Positions 29,472 through 38,071 of a stretch of 52,314 bases of DNA are shown piece by piece (position 1 is the first letter of the stretch; every line of letters begins with the position of its first letter). The DNA is taken from contig JAPLSP010000170.1 of assembly GCA_026398575.1 (NCBI GenBank), positions 1 through 52,314 on the forward strand. Reading direction: 5' to 3'. The notes under the pieces were generated by a model. It was given only the letters and a program-made list of their open reading frames with translations. It made no database searches and was not told the origin of the DNA. The position numbers and the translations under genes are program-made. The DNA is from Candidatus Sumerlaeota bacterium (GTDB taxonomy: Bacteria; Sumerlaeota; Sumerlaeia; JADFCT01).

Positions 29472-30353
29472 ATGAGCATGGATACCAAAGAGATTTTAAA
29501 AACCGTTCGCCGGATCGAGATCATCACATCTCGCATGGTCAACGAGGTGATGGCCGGCGAATATCACAGCGTCTTCAAGGGGCGCGGGATGGAATTCGAC
29601 GAGGTGCGCGAATATACGCCCGGCGACGACGTGCGCACGATTGACTGGAACGTGACGGCGCGCGCCGGATTCCCGCACGTCAAGCGCTACGTCGAGGAGC
29701 GCGAACTGACCGTCATGCTGCTGGTGGACGCCAGCATGTCGGGCGAATTCGGCACCACCGATTTCTTAAAATCCGAAAAGGCGCTGCGCCTTTCGGCGCT
29801 GTTGGCGTTCTCGGCCATCAAAAACAACGACCGCGTGGGATTGATTCTTTTCACCGATGAGGTCGAGCGCTATATTCCTCCCAAAAAAGGAAAAAACCAC
29901 GTCCTGCGGCTGATTCGCGAACTGCTGACCTTCAAGGCCAAAGGGAAGAAAACCGACATTCCGAAGGCGCTGGAGTATTTGAACAAAGTCACCACGCGCA
30001 AAGCGGTGACGTTTTTGATTTCGGATTTTTTTGACGACAATATTGCGCGCGCATTAGGCATCGCCAATCGCCGGCATGACCTGGTCGCCGTCAAGATCGG
30101 CGATCCGCGCGAAAGCGGCGACCTGCCGGCGCTCGGGTTCATCGAATTCGAGGACGCCGAGACCGGCGAGATTCTGGTCATAGACACGTACAACCGCGCC
30201 GCCTTGAAGCCGGTGATAGAAAGCAGCCGCAAGGCGCGCGAGGAACTCGAACGATTGTTTCTTTCGATCAACGTGGACTTTGCATTGATTGATACCGACG
30301 ACTTTGTAATGCCGATTGTGAATTTATTCCATAAACGAGCCAAACGCTATTAA
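29472..30353 (+). CDS. DUF58 protein
   Basis: 293 residues, no membrane segment. The DUF58 signature region (GRGMEFDEVREYTPGDDVRTIDWNVTAR) is near residues 35-65, and LLVDASMSGEFG supplies a VWA-type metal site (DxSxS). It is the standard partner between MoxR and the Bat VWA proteins. The stop codon (30351-30353) is immediately followed by a 7-nt repeat block. Confidence 0.92.
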   Translation: MSMDTKEILKTVRRIEIITSRMVNEVMAGEYHSVFKGRGMEFDEVREYTPGDDVRTIDWNVTARAGFPHVKRYVEERELTVMLLVDASMSGEFGTTDFLKSEKALRLSALLAFSAIKNNDRVGLILFTDEVERYIPPKKGKNHVLRLIRELLTFKAKGKKTDIPKALEYLNKVTTRKAVTFLISDFFDDNIARALGIANRRHDLVAVKIGDPRESGDLPALGFIEFEDAETGEILVIDTYNRAALKPVIESSRKAREELERLFLSINVDFALIDTDDFVMPIVNLFHKRAKRY

Positions 30354-30514
30354 ATGTCCAATGTCCAACAGGGAATGTCCAATGTCCAAGGAAAGAGGCG
30401 AAGGCTAAATATCTAACGCGGCGGTTTGTTGGAAATTGGGAATTCCCTGTTGGAAATTGGGAATTCCCTATTGGAAATTGGAAATTGGAAATTCCCTGTT
30501 GGAAATTGGAAATT
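30353..30514. repeat. inverted 7-nt tandem arms after the DUF58 stop codon
   Basis: Left arm 30353-30391: ATGTCCA units with one ACAGGGA. Right arm 30429-30514: inverse-complement type units AATTGGA, AATTGGG and TTCCCTG, about twice as long. A 37-nt unique spacer separates them. The left arm begins at the last base of the stop codon. Confidence 0.85.
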
Positions 30515-30538
30515 AAAAACAGATGAGGAACCCGACCA

Positions 30539-31777
30539 ATGAAGACCGTCAACGCCCCAATCGCATTGCTTTCGCTGCTTGTGATCCTTGGTATTTGCGC
30601 GGTGGCCGCGCCATTCATGGCCGTCCGCTCGCGCAGCGCCGGCGAGCGCGCCGAGGCGGAGCAAACCCTGAAACTCGCCGGCATCTTCCGCAATGAGGGA
30701 CAACTGGACCGGGCGATCCGGGCTTATGAAGAGGCGCTCAACTCCGCCATGATCGCCAACAAGCGCAAATCCAACGTGGCCTATATCATCGCAAGCATCC
30801 TGCTCAACGAGAAAAAAGACTTCGAGCGCGCCCACGCCTGGTTCCTGCAGGCCAAGTTTTACGATCCCGAAAGTCCCGAAAAGCGAACCATCGAAGAAGG
30901 GCTGATCACCTGCCTGGAGCGCATGGGCCGGCCGCTGGACGCCAAGAACAAACTGCGGCAGGCCACCATCCTGAAGCCCGACCAGAAGCCCAAAGGCAAA
31001 GAGGCGGGCGCGGTCGTCGCGAAAGTCGGCGCGCGCGAAATCACGGAAGGCGAAGTCCGGGAAGCATTGATGCGGATGAGCCCGGACGCGCAGAACCGGA
31101 TGCAGAGCAATGAAGCCTGGACGGACTTCGTCAAGTCGTACGTGCGCCGCGAGCAGTTGAAAAACGCGGCCCGGCGCGCGGGGATGGACAAGGACGCGGA
31201 ATATCTGACGCGCCTGGCGAACGTGGAGGACGATCTGCTGGCGCAGACGTATTATGAAAAGGAAATCGGCGGCAAGGTCGAGATCACCGAGGCGGAAATC
31301 AAACTCTACTATAAAGAGCATGAGGAGGATTTCCGAATCCGGCGGCGCGTGCAGGCCACGTTTGAAATCGCAGGCGGCGAGCCGGAGGCAAGCGCGCGCG
31401 ATAAAGCCTCCACGTCATCGGCGGCCAAGCCGATTTTGGCTATTGAAGGCGACGACCGGATCGAAGGATTGGGAACCTCGCCCGAGGCGGCCAAAGCGAT
31501 TCTGGCTCTGACGAAAGAAAGCGAGAAGACCGCGCCGGTCGCGGTCGCCGATAAGAAATACATCTTCACCGCCACGAAGATTTATGAGAGTTCCATGCAG
31601 CCGTACGAGAAGGTAAAGAGTTCGATTGAATCCCGCTTGAAAGTGGAAAAGCGCATGGAATCGCAAGAAGCGCTCTTCGCAAAACTGAGCAAGGCCGATC
31701 CCGTGGTCTTCATGGATGACCGCCTGACAACGACCACTCAGACTACGGGCTCAAAAACAAAATCCAGTCCGCGATAA
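30539..31777 (+). CDS. TPR protein with PpiC/SurA-like C-terminus
   Basis: 412 residues. An N-terminal TM or signal segment (IALLSLLVILGICAVAAPFMA) is followed by two to three TPRs (~35-145). Then comes a SurA-N-like helical region (VVAKVGAREITEGEVREALMRM, about 158-235) and a segment ITEAEIKLYYKEHEEDFRIRRRVQATFEI typical of PpiC proteins. The parvulin core is reduced or absent, so isomerase activity is doubtful. Probably a periplasmic chaperone-like partner of the other Bat proteins (inference). Confidence 0.75.
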   Translation: MKTVNAPIALLSLLVILGICAVAAPFMAVRSRSAGERAEAEQTLKLAGIFRNEGQLDRAIRAYEEALNSAMIANKRKSNVAYIIASILLNEKKDFERAHAWFLQAKFYDPESPEKRTIEEGLITCLERMGRPLDAKNKLRQATILKPDQKPKGKEAGAVVAKVGAREITEGEVREALMRMSPDAQNRMQSNEAWTDFVKSYVRREQLKNAARRAGMDKDAEYLTRLANVEDDLLAQTYYEKEIGGKVEITEAEIKLYYKEHEEDFRIRRRVQATFEIAGGEPEASARDKASTSSAAKPILAIEGDDRIEGLGTSPEAAKAILALTKESEKTAPVAVADKKYIFTATKIYESSMQPYEKVKSSIESRLKVEKRMESQEALFAKLSKADPVVFMDDRLTTTTQTTGSKTKSSPR

Positions 31778-31789
31778 AAAACTCGAATG

Positions 31790-31926
31790 AATGTAAATTG
31801 TAAAATGAGAAATGAAAAATTGAAAATGAACCACGCAAAGGGATGCGCTATTCCAAGGCTTGCCATGCGCTTGCCCGAGCGACTTTTCATTTTACATTTC
31901 TCATTTCTCATTTTGCATTTTACATT
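31790..31926. repeat. inverted 7-nt tandem arms; right arm encodes a signal peptide
   Basis: Left arm 31790-31830 (AATGTAAA...AAAATGAGAAATGA) and right arm 31883-31926 are inverted complements over about 24 of 26 outer bases, around a 52-nt spacer. The right arm encodes LFILHFSFLILHFTL, the hydrophobic core of the next gene's signal peptide. The left arm starts 12 nt after the previous stop codon. Confidence 0.85.
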
Positions 31927-32980
31927 GTCGCCGGCATGGTCTGCGCAGGACAAGGCCACTACTGCCACCGCGCCGGCGCAGTCCCCGGTTTTGGTTCAGG
32001 CCGAAACGGACCGCACGCAGATGGTGATCGGCGACATGCTGAAATACTCTCTGCGCGTGGTATGGCCCGACACGCTCGAGCAGCCCGTCGTACAACCCGG
32101 TTTGACGCTGGGAGAATTTGAAATTGTCAACGCGGACCAGGGGCCGGTGGAGAATGCGGGCGCGGGACATAGCGCCAAGAAATTCACGTTCGAGCTCTCA
32201 ACGTTCGATACCGGCGACTTCGAGATTCCGCCGTTCACCATTGCCTATCGTTCGCCCGACGGCCTGACAACGGGCACGGTGCGGACGCCGCCCGTCAAGA
32301 TCACCGTCAAAGGCGTGGCCGCGGCCGAAAGCGGCACGGACGTTCGCGATTTTAAGCCTCCGGCCATTATCGCGCCCGACAACCGTCTGCGCAACGCCCT
32401 GATCGCCGGCGGCGCTGTGCTGGCGCTGGCGATCGCGTTTCTGATCTGGTGGCTGCGGCAGCGCGCGCAGCTGGCAAGGCGCCGCTATGTAGCGCCTCTG
32501 GCGCCGCCGCGTCCCGCCGAAGTCGTGGCGCTCGAGGCGCTGGATCAGCTGGCCAGGAACCTGCCTCAAGATCGCGAAGAGGCAATGCTGTTCTATGTCA
32601 AGTTGAGCGAGATCATCCGCGTTTTCCTCGGGCGGCGCTTTGACTTCGAGGCGATGGACCGGACCACCTACGAGATCATGGATTTCTTGTTCCGGATGGG
32701 CTTGGAGAGTCAGCGCAACGATCAGATCGAATCGTTTTTCAACGCGTGCGATCTCGTGAAGTTCGCCAAGTTTCCCGCGGACCGCGAGCAGGCTTCGGCC
32801 GCCATCGAGGAGGCGCGCCGCATCGTCGCCGACAATCCGCCGGCGCAACCGCCCCCCCTGCCCGCGCAACCTTCGGCGCCGCAGACGCCCACCACTCCTC
32901 CTTCTCCGCCTCCGCTGCCGCCGCCAACGGCGCCTTCGCCCCAACCTCCCGTGACACAGGAGGCGACCGTCCATGTTTGA
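31865..32980 (+). CDS. BatD-like membrane protein
   Basis: 371 residues from the ATG at 31865 (AAGG 6 nt upstream); a frame-start at 31787 would add 26 residues coded by repeat and spacer. The signal peptide MRLPERLFILHFSFLILHFTLSPAWSA is largely repeat-encoded. A beta-rich domain (DMLKYSLRVVWPDTLEQP, then FEIPPFTIAYRSPDG) is followed by a TM helix (ALIAGGAVLALAIAFLIWWL), a cytoplasmic helical domain (MLFYVKLSEIIRVFLGRRFDFEAMDRTTYEIM) and a Pro-rich tail. It overlaps the batA-like gene by 8 nt. Confidence 0.78.
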   Translation: MRLPERLFILHFSFLILHFTLSPAWSAQDKATTATAPAQSPVLVQAETDRTQMVIGDMLKYSLRVVWPDTLEQPVVQPGLTLGEFEIVNADQGPVENAGAGHSAKKFTFELSTFDTGDFEIPPFTIAYRSPDGLTTGTVRTPPVKITVKGVAAAESGTDVRDFKPPAIIAPDNRLRNALIAGGAVLALAIAFLIWWLRQRAQLARRRYVAPLAPPRPAEVVALEALDQLARNLPQDREEAMLFYVKLSEIIRVFLGRRFDFEAMDRTTYEIMDFLFRMGLESQRNDQIESFFNACDLVKFAKFPADREQASAAIEEARRIVADNPPAQPPPLPAQPSAPQTPTTPPSPPPLPPPTAPSPQPPVTQEATVHV

Positions 32981-33965
32981 AATTGCCAATAAATATGTCT
33001 TGCTGTCGCTGATTCTGCTACCCGCGCTCTACCTTCTGGCGCGGCGCGTGGCGCACGGCAAGCGCGGCACCGTGCGATTTTCGGACGTGCGGCATCTGCG
33101 CGCGGCCAGGCCGTCGCTGGCGTTGCGGATGCGCGGAATATTGGCCTGGATGCGGCTGCTGGCTCTGGCGCTGCTCATCCTGGCGATGGCGCGGCCGCAA
33201 TACGGCATCGCCCAGCGCCGCATACAAAGCGAAGGAATTGACATCATCGTTACCCTCGACTGCTCGGGCAGCATGCAGTCGCGCGATTTCAACCCGAACC
33301 GCCTCGAAGCGGCCAAGCGCGTGCTGATCAACTTCGTCAAGGGCCGCACCAGCGACCGGATCGGCGTCATTGTCTTTGCGCCGACCAGTTTCATGCTGGT
33401 TCCGCTGACGTTGGACTATGGCGTCATCGAGGACTTCGTCAAACGCGTCAACTTCGATATCATTCAGCATCAGCAAAACGACACGGCCATCGGACTGGCC
33501 CTGGCCAACTCCGTCAAGAAGCTCGAAGACAGCAAGGCCAAGAGCAAAGTGATCGTCCTGCTGACCGACGGCCAGAATAATTCGGGGAATATTTCACCCG
33601 AGTTGGCGGCCAATTTAGCCAAGGCGCTGAAGATCAAAGTCTATACGATCGGCGTCGGCAGCACGGGGCCTGCGCTGGCGCCGGGCATGGGGTTATTCGG
33701 CGGGTTCACCGTTCAGGACGCCGGCCTTGACGAAGACACGCTTCGGATGATCGCCAAAAATACGGGCGGCCAGTACTTCCGCGCGACGGATGACAAAAGC
33801 CTGGAGAAAATTTTCAAAGATATCAATAAACTGGAAACCACCAAGATCGAAGAGAATCAGTACGTGAACTATAGCGAGCAAATGGCCTGGCTGGTCTGGC
33901 CGGCATTGGGCATTTTGCTATTGGAAATATTGTTAGGATATACACGATTTCTAAAACTACCTTAG
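32973..33965 (+). CDS. batA: BatA-like VWA membrane protein
   Basis: 330 residues. An N-terminal TM helix, a basic stretch and a second TM helix (~60-77) precede a VWA domain with metal site VTLDCSGSMQSRD (DxSxS) and later TDGQNNSGN, IGVGSTG. A C-terminal TM helix (LVWPALGILLLEILLG) anchors it. This is the usual BatA architecture; such proteins are thought to work with MoxR and DUF58. Starts inside the previous gene (8-nt overlap). Confidence 0.88.
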   Translation: MFEIANKYVLLSLILLPALYLLARRVAHGKRGTVRFSDVRHLRAARPSLALRMRGILAWMRLLALALLILAMARPQYGIAQRRIQSEGIDIIVTLDCSGSMQSRDFNPNRLEAAKRVLINFVKGRTSDRIGVIVFAPTSFMLVPLTLDYGVIEDFVKRVNFDIIQHQQNDTAIGLALANSVKKLEDSKAKSKVIVLLTDGQNNSGNISPELAANLAKALKIKVYTIGVGSTGPALAPGMGLFGGFTVQDAGLDEDTLRMIAKNTGGQYFRATDDKSLEKIFKDINKLETTKIEENQYVNYSEQMAWLVWPALGILLLEILLGYTRFLKLP

Positions 33966-33995
33966 GAGTTTGGGGATTGGAACTCGGAGTTCGGC
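33966..33995 (+). repeat. short repeat block between batA and batB carrying the ribosome binding site
   Basis: GGAACTCGGAGTTCGG-type sequence directly after the batA stop codon. Its GGAG is 8 nt before the batB ATG. The unit (GAACTCG) is the same as in the block at 23223-23280. Confidence 0.6.
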
Positions 33996-33996
33996 T

Positions 33997-35022
33997 ATGC
34001 GGTTCGAATATGACAAAATTCTATTTCTGCTATTTACCCTGCCGCTGATGGGCTTGTTTTTCTGGTGGGTTCTTCAGCGCAAACGCAGATTATTAGAGCG
34101 ATTCGCTGGCGTCAAGGTCATTGAACGGTTGATCGAAACAACCAGCCGCCGCAAGCAGATTGCCAAGATGGCGGGACTGGGGCTGGCCATCGCGTTCATC
34201 ATCATCGCGCTGGCCCGCCCGCAGTGGGGCGCTCACACACGGCCCATCGAGAAAAAAGGCGTGGACATCATGATCGCGATTGACACTTCGCGCTCGATGC
34301 TGGCGCGCGATATTCCGCCCAACCGCCTGACGCGCGCCAAACAGGAATTGCGCGGATTGATCCGGCGCATGCGCGGAGACCGCGTCGGCATTGTCGTCTT
34401 CGCAGGAACGGCCTTCGTTCAATGCCCGCTGACGCTGGACTACGGTCTCGCAATGGATATTCTGGACGGGATCAACGAGAATACGGTCCCGGTTCAGGGA
34501 ACCGCGATCGGAACGGCCGTTCGCATGGCGACGCAAGCCTTCCGCCGGGCCTCGAGCGAGAACACGAAACTCGATCAAACCAAGGTTCGCGGAGTATTGG
34601 TGCTGCTGACCGACGGGGAGGATCAGGGAACCGATCCTTTGGGCGCAGCGGATGAAGCCGCCAAGGAGAAAATCCAGATATACGCCATCGGCATCGGCAC
34701 GCCACAGGGCAACCCCATCCCGCAAGGGGGCGATTTCAAGAAAGACCCCGAAGGCAATCCCGTGAATACCCGCTTGAATCCGGAAACGCTGGAAAAGATC
34801 GCCTTGAAGACGGGCGGCAAATACATCGAAGGTAAACCGAGCGGCGATCTGGAGCTGGAGGAAGTTTATTCCAGCATTTCGCAATTGGATAAAAAATTGG
34901 AGGAATCTAAAACCTATACGATCTATGAGGAGCGTTTCGCGTGGTTTCTACTGATCGCGGCGCTTTTACTCGCGTGGGAATTGACGCAGAACGACCGGCA
35001 AAAGGCGGACGAAGCTAAATAG
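33997..35022 (+). CDS. batB: BatB-like VWA membrane protein
   Basis: 341 residues. Two TM helices near the N-terminus (FLLFTLPLMGLFFWWVL and MAGLGLAIAFIIIALA) are followed by a VWA domain with AIDTSRSMLARD (DxSxS), TDGEDQG and AIGIGTPQGNP, and a C-terminal TM helix. The extra segment DFKKDPEGNPVNTRLNPE matches BatB rather than BatA. The ATG at 33997 is set by GGAG 8 nt upstream; a longer frame start at 33970 would begin inside the repeat block. Confidence 0.88.
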   Translation: MRFEYDKILFLLFTLPLMGLFFWWVLQRKRRLLERFAGVKVIERLIETTSRRKQIAKMAGLGLAIAFIIIALARPQWGAHTRPIEKKGVDIMIAIDTSRSMLARDIPPNRLTRAKQELRGLIRRMRGDRVGIVVFAGTAFVQCPLTLDYGLAMDILDGINENTVPVQGTAIGTAVRMATQAFRRASSENTKLDQTKVRGVLVLLTDGEDQGTDPLGAADEAAKEKIQIYAIGIGTPQGNPIPQGGDFKKDPEGNPVNTRLNPETLEKIALKTGGKYIEGKPSGDLELEEVYSSISQLDKKLEESKTYTIYEERFAWFLLIAALLLAWELTQNDRQKADEAK

Positions 35023-35175
35023 ATGGGAGACGCGGAGACACTGGGAGCGCCACCATCCTGGTGGCGAGAGGGGAGACGCGGAGAGGGGAAAGGGTCACAA
35101 AGTCCGTGTTAGTCCGTGTTCGTGCGTGTGTGTCCGCGCCGCCAGGAAAAGTTGGAATTCGGAATTCAGAATCAT
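35023..35175 (+). repeat. mixed short tandem block after batB
   Basis: Begins directly after the stop codon. GGGAGACGCGGAGA-type units flank a hairpin (CGCCACC-ATCCT-GGTGGCG, 35048-35066); then three ~10-nt units of GTCCGTGTTA type (35102-35130); then GGAATTCGGAATTC (35154-35167). Different unit families are joined end to end. Confidence 0.7.
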
Positions 35176-35188
35176 TGTGAGGTTCAAG

Positions 35189-36145
35189 ATGCTGTCATTA
35201 TTTATTAAGAAAGGTTCAATCCCTTCGGGATTGACATCGCCGCGCCGGAGATGGTTGGGCGCAGCGGCAGCGATGGCGCTGTTCGTCTGCCTGGTGGCCG
35301 CGCCGGTTCATGCCGAAAGCCTGGCGCAGATCAACAGCCAGGGTAACCAATTCCTCCAGGAAAAGAAATACGACGAGGCGCTCGAACGTTATCGCGCGGC
35401 GCAACTGGACGCGCCGGAATCGAAAGAGCTGTATTTCAACATCGGATCGGCGCTGGCGCGGGAGAACAAGTTCGAGGACGCCGACAAGGAATTCGCGAAG
35501 ATAGACCCCCAGCCCAACCGCGATCTTTATGCCGGATCGCGCTACAACGTCGGCGTGATGCGCTTCCGCGAAGGCGAGCAGCTGATCGGCGAACAGAAAT
35601 ACGAAGACGCCCTGAAGAAGCTGGAGGCGGCGATGCAGGCCAACCAGGACGCCATCCGCGCCGACCGGCAGGACGAAGATTCCAAATATAACTATGAGAT
35701 GAGCAAACGGCGTTACAAAGAGGTTCTGCAAAAAATCAAGGAGCAGCAGGAGAAGCAGCAACAGCAAAAAGATCAGAAACAAGACCAGAAGCAGGACCAG
35801 CAAAAGCAAGATCAACAAAAGCAGGATCAACAGAAAAAAGATCAACAGCAACAAAAGCAGGACCAGGAGAAAAAAGACCAGGAAAAGAAAGATCAGGAGA
35901 AGAAGGACCAGGAGAAAAAGGATCAAGAGAAAAAAGACCAGGAAAAACAAAAACAGGAGCAGAAGGATAAGAAGGATCAAGGGAACCAGGGAGAACAGAA
36001 CCAAGCCGACAACAAACAGCTTCAGGAAATGACGCCCGAAGACGCGCGGCAGTTGCTCAACACATTGCAGGATGAAGACAAAGAAGCGCTGAAGAAAGCG
36101 CTGCGTCCGCAAGGCGGAACGTTGGATATGAAGCGGGATTGGTAG
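35189..36145 (+). CDS. batC: BatC-like TPR protein with Lys/Gln/Asp-rich tail
   Basis: 318 residues from the ATG at 35189 (GAGG 7 nt upstream; the frame is open 21 codons further). Signal peptide ending APVHA-ES, about three TPRs (residues ~30-170: GNQFLQEKKYDEALERYRAAQ and following), then ~90 residues of KDQ/EKKDQ repeats predicted as a coiled or extended charged rod. A short C-terminal motif (MTPEDARQLLNTLQDEDKEALKKAL) resembles the conserved end of BatC-type proteins. Periplasmic. Confidence 0.82.
   Translation: MLSLFIKKGSIPSGLTSPRRRWLGAAAAMALFVCLVAAPVHAESLAQINSQGNQFLQEKKYDEALERYRAAQLDAPESKELYFNIGSALARENKFEDADKEFAKIDPQPNRDLYAGSRYNVGVMRFREGEQLIGEQKYEDALKKLEAAMQANQDAIRADRQDEDSKYNYEMSKRRYKEVLQKIKEQQEKQQQQKDQKQDQKQDQQKQDQQKQDQQKKDQQQQKQDQEKKDQEKKDQEKKDQEKKDQEKKDQEKQKQEQKDKKDQGNQGEQNQADNKQLQEMTPEDARQLLNTLQDEDKEALKKALRPQGGTLDMKRDW
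35750..35990 (+). repeat. in-frame codon-scale repeat coding the KDQ-rich tail of BatC
   Basis: Purine-rich direct repeats of 9, 12 and 15 nt (AAAGATCAG, GAGAAAAAGGAC types) coding KDQ, QQKQD and EKKDQ units. Unlike the intergenic blocks these keep codon-length periods, as expected for coding expansions. Confidence 0.7.
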
Positions 36146-36178
36146 TCGTTCGAGCCGGCGACGGTCGTCAAACTTTAA

Positions 36179-38068
36179 ATGAATCGCATCCGATTATTAT
36201 ATATTGCAGTTTGCGCAACGGGCCTCTGGGGAGCAGTCGCCCTTGCGGCGCGGGGGCAGCAAATCCAGGTGACGGCGGGTGTGGACAATGCACGCCCGAT
36301 GGTGGGCGATGAGATTACTTATATCATCAAGGTAGAGGGGGCGGGGGACGCGCAGTTTCAGACGCCAGCTCTGGATGGTTTCGTTGCCGGGAATGCAACC
36401 AGCTCGAAAAACTATAGCATCGTAAATGGAAACGCTTCAGCGTCCATTACTTATTCCGTCACTCTGAAAGTGATGAAGAAGGGAACGCTCACAATCCCGG
36501 CGGCAACCGCGGTCGTCGGCGGCAAGGCCTTTCCCAGCAATCCGGTCCAAGTGATCGCAGGCGAGCAGGTATCGCAGGGCATGTCGGCAACCCTCACCAA
36601 GGAAGGCATTCTGCCCGCGCAGGCGGCGGGAAATCCAGGTATCACAAATGAGATCAAAGGGCGCATTTTCGTTCGCCCTGTAATCTCGAAAATCAATCCT
36701 TATCCTTACGAGCAGGTGGTGGTTACGTACCTTCTCTATGTGGCCGTGGATATTTATCAATCCTATGCGGGATACAACTATACGCCACTGGAGACGTCGA
36801 ATAATTCGCTGCTCATTGTCCCGACGTTTCAGGCGAATCCGCGTCAAAATCCGGATATAGCCTCCGAGGTCATTGACAATGTCCAGTTCCGCCGATGGGT
36901 ATTGGCGCAGGCCGTTGTCTTCCCGCTGCGCGCGGGAGCGATCGAGCTACCGCTCTTCCAGGCGAAAGTCGGGCTGAGCGTCAAGCAAAGGCAGCGGGAC
37001 TTCTTCCTGTTTGGGAATAACATTGTCGAAGCCAGTGCGCAGGCGCGAACCCTTACCCTCAACGTTCAACCGCTGCCCACCGCGGGCAAACCCGCCAACT
37101 TCAGCGGCGCTGTGGGCGATTATAAAGTCAGCGCCGCCGTCAACAAGGCCGCGGTCAAAGAATATGAGATGATCAACCTAGTCGTGACGGTCGCGGGCGC
37201 TGGCAACGTCGGCGCCATCCCTGCGCCGGAACTGGGCAAGATCGAGGGCATCGAAGTCTTCGAGAGCAAGGGCAAGGCGGATGCGGCGGTTCAGAAGGAC
37301 GGCCAATACGGCGGCAAGAAAACATTCGAGATTGTTTTGCAGCCGACGATGCCCGGCGACCGCGTGATTCCACCCGTGGTCTATTCCTTTTTCAATCCGC
37401 GCACGGCACGCTATGAGTCGGCGCAAAGCAATCCGATCCCCATCAAGGTGGAGGTGGATCCCAACCGCAAACAAAGCCTCAATATCGTGTCTGCGCCTTC
37501 GGGAATCAATCCGGCCAACGCGCCGGGAAAGGGCTCGAGCGTTCGCATGCTGACGGACCTGCCCCCTCTCAAGCCGGGACTGGACCTGCAATTTCATGCG
37601 CCGGAGACTGTTTATGACAACTGGCTGTTCTGGGGAGCGAACGTGATTCCCTTGGCGGCGCTGGGATTGGCGCTCGTGTTGGGCGCGCGCCGGCAGCGCA
37701 TGGCGACGGACGAGGCCTTCGCCCGTTCGAGTACGGCCAAGGAACGCGCGTCGAAACGCCTGAAGGGCGCGGCGGCGGCGCTCAAACAAAACGACATGCT
37801 GGCTTTCTATGCCGAGGCGGCGCGAGCGCTGCGCGGCCTGGTGGCGGATCGCTGCGCGCTGGCGGCGGCGGGCGCGACGAATGAAGAACTGCGCGCGGCC
37901 GTGGCGGCGCGGGCAAATTCAGAAGGGCATGCGCTGGGAGAGCGGCTGGTGGCTTTCCTCGAAGCCTGCGATGCGGCGCGCTATGCCCCCGGTTCGCCCG
38001 AGACCAGCGCCGAACGATGGGAAGAAGCGAAGCAGCTGGTGAAGGAGCTGGAACGAAAACTCAAGTAA
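36179..38068 (+). CDS. batD: BatD-like protein
   Basis: 629 residues, the usual size for BatD. The signal peptide ends near LAARG-QQ. Several immunoglobulin-like beta domains follow (QVTAGVDNARPMVGDEITYIIKVEG, VSAAVNKAAVKEYEMINLVVTVAGAGNV), then a TM helix (NVIPLAALGLALVLGA, ~487-503) and a cytoplasmic helical domain (AAAALKQNDMLAFYAEAARALRGLVADR) ending CDAARYAPGSPE. It is the best BatD match of the three similar proteins here. Start has no strong ribosome binding site. The next repeat block begins 3 nt after its stop. Confidence 0.87.
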   Translation: MNRIRLLYIAVCATGLWGAVALAARGQQIQVTAGVDNARPMVGDEITYIIKVEGAGDAQFQTPALDGFVAGNATSSKNYSIVNGNASASITYSVTLKVMKKGTLTIPAATAVVGGKAFPSNPVQVIAGEQVSQGMSATLTKEGILPAQAAGNPGITNEIKGRIFVRPVISKINPYPYEQVVVTYLLYVAVDIYQSYAGYNYTPLETSNNSLLIVPTFQANPRQNPDIASEVIDNVQFRRWVLAQAVVFPLRAGAIELPLFQAKVGLSVKQRQRDFFLFGNNIVEASAQARTLTLNVQPLPTAGKPANFSGAVGDYKVSAAVNKAAVKEYEMINLVVTVAGAGNVGAIPAPELGKIEGIEVFESKGKADAAVQKDGQYGGKKTFEIVLQPTMPGDRVIPPVVYSFFNPRTARYESAQSNPIPIKVEVDPNRKQSLNIVSAPSGINPANAPGKGSSVRMLTDLPPLKPGLDLQFHAPETVYDNWLFWGANVIPLAALGLALVLGARRQRMATDEAFARSSTAKERASKRLKGAAAALKQNDMLAFYAEAARALRGLVADRCALAAAGATNEELRAAVAARANSEGHALGERLVAFLEACDAARYAPGSPETSAERWEEAKQLVKELERKLK

Positions 38069-38071
38069 ACT

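Noticed and set aside
28858..29475. A 205-codon open frame between moxR and DUF58
   Set aside because: Its middle is the 12-nt tandem array (EAHGETRG repeats) and the REP-like hairpins; it reads as repeat DNA, overlaps the moxR stop and has no domain.
33970..33996. Upstream start for batB giving nine extra residues
   Set aside because: It begins inside the repeat block, has no ribosome binding site, and the ATG at 33997 has a well-placed GGAG.
35750..35990. KDQ-coding repeat as a member of the intergenic repeat family
   Set aside because: Its periods are multiples of three and follow codons, so it is an ordinary coding expansion, unlike the 7-nt blocks.
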